In this document: positions 1-5,010 of the stretch, piece after piece
Layout of the letters: every line of letters starts with the position of its first letter
Position numbering within the stretch: the stretch's first letter is position 1
Translations under genes and position numbers: made by a program
Assembly: GCA_021805625.1 (NCBI GenBank)
Contig: JAJZEU010000002.1
Span: forward strand, 1 to 5,030
Direction of reading: 5' to 3'
Length of the DNA: 5,030 bases
Source of the DNA: Microcaldota archaeon
Lineage (GTDB): Archaea; Micrarchaeota; Micrarchaeia; Micrarchaeales; CABMGC01
Notes under the pieces: model-generated
The model's database searches: none
Told to the model about the DNA's origin: nothing
The model's input: the letters and a program-made list of their open reading frames with translations, nothing else

Positions 1-46
1 ATAAGTATGAGTCATAGCTTCCCTTCCGACACGGCCATGCTATGAT
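1..46 (+). CRISPR. End of type II-C CRISPR array (one full repeat, one partial spacer)
   Basis: Positions 11-46 form a 36-nt unit starting GTCATAGCTTCCC and ending CATGCTATGAT. Positions 1-10 would be the last bases of the preceding spacer, so the array continues to the left of the window. Only one repeat copy is visible, so the call rests on other evidence. The length and layout match the Neisseria II-C repeat (GTTGTAGCTCCC...GTGCTACAAT), the unit sits directly beyond cas2, and 21 consecutive bases (25-45) are perfectly complementary to the tracrRNA at 4444-4464. The ends are near-perfect inverted repeats (GTCATAGC / GCTATGAT), as is common in repeats recognised by Cas1-Cas2. The orientation that pairs with the tracrRNA makes the crRNA plus-strand, opposite to the cas operon. 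By that orientation this is the 3'-terminal, cas-proximal repeat. Confidence 0.9.
38..46 (+). promoter_or_regulatory. Extended -10 promoter inside the CRISPR repeat
   Basis: The last nine bases of the repeat read TGCTATGAT: a TGn extension followed by TATGAT (5 of 6 matches to TATAAT). In Neisseria meningitidis the equivalent repeat end (TGCTACAAT) is a known promoter that starts each crRNA inside the next spacer. By analogy transcription would begin near position 53. No good -35 box is seen at the right distance, which is tolerable for an extended -10 element. Activity is inferred from the motif and the family precedent. Confidence 0.65.
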
Positions 47-79
47 AGATACGCTGCAATGGATTGATATTATTTAGAA
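47..79 (+). other. Array-flanking segment between terminal repeat and terminator
   Basis: This is a 33-base AT-rich stretch between the terminal repeat and the terminator hairpin. It is about spacer length, but no second repeat follows it, not even a degenerate one, so I do not call it a spacer. In some II-C systems degenerate repeats lie at the transcriptional 5' end of the array, suggesting that new spacers are added at the other, cas2-proximal end. If that holds here, this segment would be the integration-side anchor (leader). That role is inference only. Confidence 0.35.
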
Positions 80-128
80 AAAGACCGGACAGTTCAAAAT
101 AAAAGGAGCTGTTCGGTCTTTGTTTTTT
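80..128 (+). terminator. Intrinsic terminator of the CRISPR array, overlapping the cas2 3' end
   Basis: Positions 80-95 pair with 106-121 to give a 16-bp stem with a 10-base A-rich loop, followed by a T-rich run (121-128, TGTTTTTT). Two of the pairs, 88/113 and 93/108, are G-U wobbles in a plus-strand RNA but become C-A or A-C mismatches in a minus-strand RNA. The hairpin therefore favours stopping the plus-strand array transcript. A run of A at 78-82 supplies a short U tract on the other strand, so it may also stop the cas operon, less efficiently. The right arm encodes the last residues of Cas2. Confidence 0.85.
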
Positions 129-423
129 CACGAATTTTCTGTTTTCCAACCAGAATTTTCATGCGCTCGTACTGCTTGTCAGTGATCTGAATCGCCCTGA
201 CACTGCCCTTTGCCGGTATAGAATTATGCAATCTTGTAAGATGTTTGTCAACTCTTTCCTGCCCATTGCAGACGCGGGCATAGACTGAAAACTGAATCAT
301 CATATAGCCGTCTTTCAGCAGGAAATTCCGAAAGCGCGTAGCCGTAAGGCGCTCTTCCTTTAATTTGACAGGTAAATCAAAAAATACAAAAAGCCACATG
401 TATCTGTCTTTCGCCGCCGTCAT
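94..423 (-). CDS. cas2: CRISPR-associated endonuclease Cas2 (type II-C)
   Basis: Cas2 is the non-catalytic structural dimer that joins two Cas1 dimers in the integrase that inserts new spacers. The 109-residue product has the expected length and a ferredoxin-like start: residues 9-18 read MWLFVFFDLP, with the conserved Asp at D16. The motif FRNFLLKDGYMMIQFSVYAR (32-51) and the C-terminal QLLLF are typical of type II Cas2. The ATG shares the sequence ATGA with the cas1 stop, and no clear Shine-Dalgarno sequence precedes it, so translation is probably coupled to cas1. A second in-frame ATG at residue 9 lies just before the conserved core and cannot be excluded as the true start. The last eight codons and the stop form the loop-side and right arm of the array terminator, so the 3' end serves two purposes. 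Confidence 0.96.
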   Translation of the reverse strand: MTAAKDRYMWLFVFFDLPVKLKEERLTATRFRNFLLKDGYMMIQFSVYARVCNGQERVDKHLTRLHNSIPAKGSVRAIQITDKQYERMKILVGKQKIREKTKTEQLLLF

Positions 424-1325
424 AGTAGGGTCGTTTGAATTTCAGGAAAAACCATTTCTTGTGGTTCTTTTTTCTCAATGGCAACAACCAGCCTTTCGGC
501 AACCTTGTCGGAAGCATTTATGAGCGTGTGAACCTCACCTGATAACATGCAGGTCGAATGAAGAATGCCTGCCAGCTTTTGACGATTTTCTTTGGAAAGG
601 TCTTTATCTGATAACTCACCAGCTGTTTGCATCCTCTTTACCTGATCGTCCACAAAAGGCCGGAAGACCTCAATCACGTCATCGGCAAGGTTGAAGGCGT
701 TCAGGTCGCTATCGTGATGCAGTCCGAAAGCGGGGAGCAATCCGTAACTGACGATAGACCTTGCTACCGTTGCCCGCATAATGGCATAGCCATAGTTTAA
801 TGCCCCGTTGATAACATCCGTGGCATGGCGCCGAAAATCCACACCGAAAAGATTTTGCCAGTATTCCCGTGCCGCTTGCGCTTCCACGTTCTTTTCATCG
901 CCGGAAGTAACGTGCTGGCACATTGAGCGGAGAGCCTTAGCCGTGCTTTTGTCGCTATATTTTTCAAGAACGTCCGCTTGTCCTGTAATCTTTGCGCGGA
1001 CAATAGATTGCCATACCCGTTTTTTGAAAGGCTCTGACCAGCCGATTTGTAAATGCGCAACTTTGCTTTGTCGGGAATGCTCATGGAAGGGATGTAAAAT
1101 CCCGTTTGGCGTATGGGCGGCGTCGCAGGTGATAACGCATACCCCTAATTCCTGACAGCGGGATAATAATGACACGCTGACAGTCACATGGTGACTTTCT
1201 AATATAACGCAGGTCAAGTCTTCGACTGCTACAGAAAAGACCCCTTCATCGTTCTCCAGTTGCAGCTGCGCGTTTTTTAGCGACAGCCGCGCCGGATTTT
1301 GTATGAGCAGATTTCGCCAAGCCAA
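420..1325 (-). CDS. cas1: CRISPR-associated integrase Cas1 (type II-C)
   Basis: Cas1 is the metal-dependent integrase that, with Cas2, inserts protospacers at the end of the array. In type II systems Cas9 and tracrRNA usually help select PAM-adjacent protospacers. The 301-residue product starts MAWRNLLIQNPARLSLKNAQ, close to the M-x-WR-x-LLI start of II-C Cas1. The metal ligands by family pattern are E148 (in NVEAQAAREYW), H204 (in GLHHDSDLNAFNLADD) and E219 (in DVIEVFRPF), with the 15-residue His-Glu spacing of type II Cas1. The start is a TTG at 1325-1323. An in-frame TGA lies only six codons upstream (1343-1341) and no ATG or GTG comes between, so TTG is effectively forced. It is preceded by AAGGGGG at a 9-base spacing. 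The first 80 bases lie inside cas9 in another frame. The stop overlaps the cas2 start. I see no frameshift or lost key residue. Confidence 0.97.
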   Translation of the reverse strand: MAWRNLLIQNPARLSLKNAQLQLENDEGVFSVAVEDLTCVILESHHVTVSVSLLSRCQELGVCVITCDAAHTPNGILHPFHEHSRQSKVAHLQIGWSEPFKKRVWQSIVRAKITGQADVLEKYSDKSTAKALRSMCQHVTSGDEKNVEAQAAREYWQNLFGVDFRRHATDVINGALNYGYAIMRATVARSIVSYGLLPAFGLHHDSDLNAFNLADDVIEVFRPFVDDQVKRMQTAGELSDKDLSKENRQKLAGILHSTCMLSGEVHTLINASDKVAERLVVAIEKKEPQEMVFPEIQTTLL

Positions 1326-4300
1326 GACGTTTTTCCCCCTTCACCTTGTGCTTTTCTCCAAAGTAATTCACGGTATATTTTTCAAAGATTCCCAATCCCT
1401 GAACTCCTATACCGTCTTTTAGTCCATTCTTACCAAATTGTTTATCTCCGTCATGTGCAATGATAGCTATAGATGCTGTGCGCCTGTTTGCGCCAGCGTA
1501 GTAGCCCAAGTATTCTTCTCCTTTTTTACCGACTCGAATCAGATCATTAGGATAGAGGCTAAATTGAAATACATATTTTTCATCCATTACATCCCAATCT
1601 GTTTCACCTTTTAAAGGTTTAACAACCCTTTTAGGCAATTCACTATCAGCCTTATGATGTACATATACTGGACACAGGAAGTATTTTTTATCTTTTTGAA
1701 AAACGTCAAGGCGGATCATTCGTCCATTGCTTGCAAGCCCTTCATTAATTTCAACGCCGCTCTTTTCATTCGTGATTATGCGCACAGAATTTATAAGAGC
1801 GGCGTTTTCCGCACCATTCCTGCCAATGAGCTTGACGGGTTCCGCAAAAGCTTTCTGCGGATCGCCGTTATGAGCGTTCAGACGTTCTTTCAGGATGTTA
1901 TAAAGATTCTGATTGCGCCCCTCTTTATCGACTAAGTTTTCTAGTGTATCGGGTTTTAAGGCAGTCAGGCGCACTTTTTGAATAGCGATTCTTTCGCCTT
2001 TATCATTTTGCCGGATGCTGCGGATGGTTTCTTCGTGCGCTTGTCCGGTAATCTTGCGATACGGCATGCGGCTAACAAAAATATCGTCAACTTTTTTCTT
2101 GGCTTCTTCCCTGAAACCTTCCCACGGCAACGGCGGACGCGGTCTTTCAGCCGGATTTTTCTTGCGAGCTTCGTATTTATTCCAGTTTGTCAGTCTTTGC
2201 ACCATGCTTTGTGTGGAGCAAGCTAACACTATAGCATCAAGGGCATGATGCCGGTCATTACTGCGGTTCTTATCGGGGAAGCCCCACGCTCCGCGCAAAT
2301 GCGCCGTCAAAGCGCCATTGCGGGTTTGTACGCGGTTGCCCTTGCCAAGATCAAGGCTGTTTTCAAGATGGTTTTTCAGCAAGCGGGTAATGTACCGCGT
2401 ATCGTTCAGATGCCGTTCCTTCCACTTGTCGGACTTATCTTCATCAAAATTCTCAATAAGCATGTTTTCCGCTTTACGGCGCGGCAGGCGCGATGCCATG
2501 GCGACAACGCCATCCCATCGATCTGTACCACCAATCCATTCAAAAGGCGTTTTGTTGCCTTTCTCTTGATTGCAGTCGGTATGGCACAGCGTCCTGTTCA
2601 TGTATGAATCATCCCATGAACGGCTGTACGGAATGATATGATCTATTTGGGTTGCAACAGAATCAGAAAAAGCCTCCGGCGTGATTTCTGCGCCGCAATA
2701 GCAGCACATAGCCTGCTGTTCCTTCCAGAGGCGGAACTTGATTAATTCCTCTCCTGTTGGCTCATGGCCTATTATTTCTTCGGCGTGTTTTGCGGCTTCT
2801 TCCTTGTTTTTCTGGTTTTTTGCTCGAATTTTGTCAATTTCTTTACGATCTTTCCATGATTTTCCTAACTCACCAGCCGTTTCAACAATGATCGTTTGCG
2901 GCATTCCGTATCTGCGAATAATCGCATTTACAACCTTCCTGACTTGAGAAAGAGAGCGATCAACAACAGGGTTTCTTGTTGGTTCAAAACGTGGCACAAA
3001 GCCCAATGCTTGATTTTTGCGCTTGTTGAAGTCATACCCCGCAGCGCTGCATGCCTTATCATAGGACATCCCTTGTTTCATGAACGGGATCAATTTTCTT
3101 GCGGCGCGGGCGCAAATATCAATGGATTTTTTAAAGTCCGTAATCTGCTTCAATGCCGCCCTGTCTGATGCTCCAACGCCGATACCGGAAAGAAGATTTT
3201 CAACTTCATCTGCATCCTCGGTGAAAGAAAGGATACGTGCAACGTCATCAAGTTTTTCTATATCCTTGCCTATCCATCTTTGCCAGTCAGATTCACTTTT
3301 TCCGACAGCTTCTTTAAGCGCATGATAACCCTTCATGGCCATGAAAACAGATTTTCCTTCAACGCCGTCCCTTATCTTTTCCCAATCCGTTTCTTCGTTA
3401 TCTGTTTTTCTGTAGCTGATATTGAAACGTTCCCCATCAGACATATCAAGCAGCTTCCTGATTTGCTTGTATTTGACGTCCTTATTTTTATGGGCTAACT
3501 CCGCAACCTGATTTTTCTGGTCGGGGGTCAGTTCCCGTTCAGAGCCGCCATGTTCCCTAATGCGCAGGTTATTTAGCTTTGACCAAAGAACAAACAATTC
3601 TGCGGAATAGCTGAATTTGGGTGCGCGCTTTACCTTGCTGCCAATGCTTTCCTCAAGAAAACAGAATCCAACTAGCTTTTCACTGGATTGAAGCGGTCTT
3701 TGCGTAAAAGCGATTTTCTCATACTCTTCTTGCAGAGCAGGGGTGAGTTTTTCGTTTCCGCGCTTTCTTTGCTCGTTGAAAATGGCCTTTACTTCATCTT
3801 TCAGTAATTGCCGTACAACAAAACGCTCATAACTGCGATGGCCGTTCCTCTGTTTCGGCAAGGTCGCCAAGTATGCGCCGATAGTGCGTGAGCCTGCTTG
3901 GGTCATGGCCTCTTGAAGAACTTTTGAACCTTCCAGTGCTTTTTTACCTTCGGTATCGTTATCAGCCGCTTTTTTGCTGTTGGATTGAAAACCGCGTTTC
4001 TTGGCTATATGAAATAACACCCGCGCTAATTCAGCATCAGTTAACTTTCTTTCCAGCGCATCCGATCGAAGTTTCCAGACACGTGGGGCATTCTCTGTTT
4101 CGGGTGCATCAATGGAAGCAACCGCGCTTTTTTCAAAGCCGTATTTCAGTAGCATTTTGCGGATATGTTTTTTGCGTTGGGCGCGGCGGCGGATGACACG
4201 GCGCAATCCCCGCGCTGATCGTCTTGGCAAGGCAAGAGATGAACCATCTTTGGGATTTTCGGCGGAATCAAAAATATGGACGCCCGTAAAATCAATTCTT

Positions 4301-4371
4301 TTGTTTTCAGGGGATACGCCTGCAAAACCAGTTGAAGCAATACCAACATCCAAGCCTAAAATATAATCCAT
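1246..4371 (-). CDS. cas9: RNA-guided DNA endonuclease Cas9 (type II-C)
   Basis: Cas9 is the effector. Guided by crRNA:tracrRNA it cuts both strands of PAM-flanked target DNA, HNH cutting the target strand and RuvC the other. The 1041 residues are a typical II-C length. RuvC-I lies at the N-terminus (GLDVGIASTG, D8). The Arg-rich bridge helix is about 49-78. The REC lobe runs about 79-455 and includes HIAKKRGFQSN (121-131) and RAPKFSYSAELF (249-260). RuvC-II holds IIVETAG with E497. HNH (about 521-660) carries QIDHIIPYSRSWDD with D577, H578 and N601. RuvC-III has NDRHHALDAIVLA with H709 and D712. The wedge and PAM-interacting regions fill about 770-1020 and end in KGEKRLGL. All nuclease residues are intact, so the protein should be active. 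The ATG has AGAGGT eight bases upstream. The last 26 residues overlap cas1 in another frame and form a Lys/Ala/Arg-rich tail that is probably not conserved. The PAM cannot be read from the sequence. Confidence 0.98.
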   Translation of the reverse strand: MDYILGLDVGIASTGFAGVSPENKRIDFTGVHIFDSAENPKDGSSLALPRRSARGLRRVIRRRAQRKKHIRKMLLKYGFEKSAVASIDAPETENAPRVWKLRSDALERKLTDAELARVLFHIAKKRGFQSNSKKAADNDTEGKKALEGSKVLQEAMTQAGSRTIGAYLATLPKQRNGHRSYERFVVRQLLKDEVKAIFNEQRKRGNEKLTPALQEEYEKIAFTQRPLQSSEKLVGFCFLEESIGSKVKRAPKFSYSAELFVLWSKLNNLRIREHGGSERELTPDQKNQVAELAHKNKDVKYKQIRKLLDMSDGERFNISYRKTDNEETDWEKIRDGVEGKSVFMAMKGYHALKEAVGKSESDWQRWIGKDIEKLDDVARILSFTEDADEVENLLSGIGVGASDRAALKQITDFKKSIDICARAARKLIPFMKQGMSYDKACSAAGYDFNKRKNQALGFVPRFEPTRNPVVDRSLSQVRKVVNAIIRRYGMPQTIIVETAGELGKSWKDRKEIDKIRAKNQKNKEEAAKHAEEIIGHEPTGEELIKFRLWKEQQAMCCYCGAEITPEAFSDSVATQIDHIIPYSRSWDDSYMNRTLCHTDCNQEKGNKTPFEWIGGTDRWDGVVAMASRLPRRKAENMLIENFDEDKSDKWKERHLNDTRYITRLLKNHLENSLDLGKGNRVQTRNGALTAHLRGAWGFPDKNRSNDRHHALDAIVLACSTQSMVQRLTNWNKYEARKKNPAERPRPPLPWEGFREEAKKKVDDIFVSRMPYRKITGQAHEETIRSIRQNDKGERIAIQKVRLTALKPDTLENLVDKEGRNQNLYNILKERLNAHNGDPQKAFAEPVKLIGRNGAENAALINSVRIITNEKSGVEINEGLASNGRMIRLDVFQKDKKYFLCPVYVHHKADSELPKRVVKPLKGETDWDVMDEKYVFQFSLYPNDLIRVGKKGEEYLGYYAGANRRTASIAIIAHDGDKQFGKNGLKDGIGVQGLGIFEKYTVNYFGEKHKVKGEKRLGLAKSAHTKSGAAVAKKRAAATGER
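1335..1341 (-). promoter_or_regulatory. Ribosome binding site of cas1 inside cas9
   Basis: The minus strand reads AAGGGGG nine bases before the TTG start of cas1. In the cas9 frame the same bases encode part of KGEK (about residues 1011-1014), so the site is embedded in the conserved end of the Cas9 PAM-interacting domain. It supports the TTG start and means cas1 can be initiated independently of the cas9 stop about 80 bases later. Confidence 0.7.
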
Positions 4372-4377
4372 AATAAT

Positions 4378-4383
4378 ACCTCT
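4378..4383 (-). promoter_or_regulatory. Ribosome binding site of cas9
   Basis: The minus strand reads AGAGGT followed by ATTATT and the ATG of cas9, a reasonable Shine-Dalgarno sequence at normal spacing. It supports the chosen start, which also places the RuvC-I Asp at residue 8 as in most Cas9 proteins. Confidence 0.75.
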
Positions 4384-4411
4384 ATTAAATTCCTAGGGAA
4401 AACCTTGACAA
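4384..4411 (-). promoter_or_regulatory. Candidate cas operon promoter
   Basis: On the minus strand TTGTCA (4411-4406, 5 of 6 consensus matches) is followed after 16 bases by TTTAAT (4389-4384, 5 of 6). The match is good, but the start point would be near 4377, leaving only about six bases before the cas9 ATG and placing the Shine-Dalgarno sequence between the -10 box and the start point, outside the message. Either the message is almost leaderless or the real promoter is further upstream, inside or beyond the tracrRNA gene. Confidence 0.35.
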
Positions 4412-4433
4412 AAAGGATATGCAATTGCAACAT
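4405..4433 (+). promoter_or_regulatory. Candidate tracrRNA promoter
   Basis: A perfect -35 hexamer TTGACA (4405-4410) is followed after 17 bases by CAACAT (4428-4433). That -10 matches only 3 of 6 positions but keeps the important second A and last T. Transcription would start around 4440, four bases before the anti-repeat begins, which is where a tracrRNA start is expected. The weak -10 may mean low or regulated expression. Confidence 0.55.
4420..4429. promoter_or_regulatory. Perfect 10-bp palindrome in the tracrRNA promoter
   Basis: TGCAATTGCA is a perfect palindrome between the -35 and -10 boxes of the tracrRNA promoter, upstream of the cas9 promoter on the other strand. It is placed like an operator, but a single 10-bp AT-centred palindrome can arise by chance and no second copy was noticed. 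Confidence 0.25.
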
Positions 4434-4443
4434 CTGACTTGCG

Positions 4444-4477
4444 CATAGCATGGCCGTGTCGGAAACGTTGCTATGAT
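4444..4477 (+). repeat. CRISPR anti-repeat within tracrRNA
   Basis: Compared with the reverse complement of the array repeat, 21 bases match without interruption (4444-4464), five positions differ (4465-4469), and seven more match (4470-4476), with a G-U pair possible at 4477. In the RNA duplex this gives long helices on both sides of a symmetric 5x5 internal loop, which resembles the bulged repeat:anti-repeat duplexes recognised by II-C Cas9. The 21-bp helix could also be an RNase III substrate. Confidence 0.95.
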
Positions 4478-4505
4478 AAGATTACAAGTTTACTTGTAAA
4501 TGCGT

Positions 4506-4538
4506 GGGGCTCTGTTCTTCGGAACATCCCCTATTTTT
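4506..4538 (+). terminator. tracrRNA terminal hairpin and intrinsic terminator
   Basis: GGGG (4506-4509) pairs with CCCC (4528-4531). Inside it TGTTC (4513-4517) pairs with GAACA (4522-4526) across a TTCG loop closed by C-G, the very stable cUUCGg tetraloop. An internal loop (CTC against T) separates the two helices. TATTTTT follows directly (4532-4538). The hairpin probably serves both to end transcription and as the 3' stem of the mature tracrRNA held by Cas9. Confidence 0.85.
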
Positions 4539-4736
4539 ATGCGTAATTTTTTCCATCGACGTAAAAGAAGATTTTAGAGGCCTCTGGGAGGTCATAAAAG
4601 CGTTGGCGGCGGCGTACCGCGCTTTGCGATAATCGCGAATACTGGGATTCTAAGCCGCATAGCAATGTTTATTTCGTATAAATAAATTTATTAATATCAG
4701 TATGTTATTGGCTATATATGATGAATAACTTTGGAA

Positions 4737-4765
4737 TTGAACTGGCATAGCGGAATTGGTATGCT
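4737..4765 (+). promoter_or_regulatory. Candidate promoter in the upstream intergenic region
   Basis: TTGAAC (4737-4742) is followed after exactly 17 bases by TATGCT (4760-4765), preceded by TGG as an extended -10. Both hexamers match 4 of 6 consensus positions. Transcription would start near 4772 and run away from the CRISPR locus. No gene follows within the window, so it could serve a small RNA, a gene beyond the right edge, or be a chance match in AT-rich DNA. Confidence 0.3.
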
Positions 4766-5010
4766 AACTTCATGATAAGCGCATTATAAAAAATACAGGG
4801 CATTTTTTGGGGCATAAATATAGTTCATATTGAAATAATTTATTTATATCAATGAATTATATTTGCAATATGGTTCCCGTCACCGCTCCAAAAACCGCTT
4901 CCGAAGACTTCCTGTAGCTTCCCAAGACATCCTTAAGTATGCAGGCTTATAGCAAGCCGTTCTTTGTTAATTAAATTTTTTGGAACTGGCTTGTTGTTCA
5001 AGGAGCGCGA

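Larger units (their letters stand above)
4440..4538 (+). ncRNA. tracrRNA
   Basis: This RNA pairs with the crRNA repeat and anchors the guide in Cas9. In order it contains the upper anti-repeat (4444-4464), perfectly complementary to repeat bases 25-45 of the window; a 5-base internal-loop segment ACGTT (4465-4469); the lower anti-repeat GCTATGAT (4470-4477), pairing with repeat bases 11-18 with one G-U; a hairpin TTACAAG-TTTA-CTTGTAA (4482-4499); and a terminal hairpin ending in a U run. The segment GGAAACGTTGCTATGATAAG closely parallels GAGAACCGTTGCTACAATAAG of the Neisseria tracrRNA. The gene is divergent from cas9 and on the same strand as the array. The ends are predicted: the start from the promoter (a few bases uncertain), the end from the terminator. 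Predicted length is about 99 nt. Confidence 0.93.

Noticed and set aside
47..76. Thirty bases after the terminal repeat that could be another spacer
   Set aside because: No repeat, not even a degenerate one, follows at 77; the sequence goes straight into the terminator hairpin.
808..4366. Open reading frames on the plus strand opposite cas1 and cas9, and a short minus-strand frame at 797-1084
   Set aside because: They lie fully inside strongly supported cas genes, are short, lack recognisable domains or good ribosome binding sites, and are expected shadows.
4539..4577. ATG right after the tracrRNA terminator opening a 12-codon basic peptide
   Set aside because: Too short, no Shine-Dalgarno sequence, and the start lies in the terminator U run.
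4664..4868. AT-rich palindrome and inverted repeat that might mark a small mobile element or an origin
   Set aside because: The matches are 12 bases of A/T only, expected by chance in such composition; no target-site duplication or iterated motif is seen.
4869..4894. GGTTCCCGTCACCGCTCCA resembles the 3' end of a tRNA or tmRNA and thus an integration site
   Set aside because: The T-loop pattern (TTCRANY between paired 5-base arms) is missing, no matching 5' half is found nearby, and no second copy is present to mark an element boundary.
4895..4973. Minus-strand ATG with an upstream AAGG and a short peptide starting MSWEATGSLRKRF
   Set aside because: Only 16 codons before a stop, no recognised family, and no supporting context.
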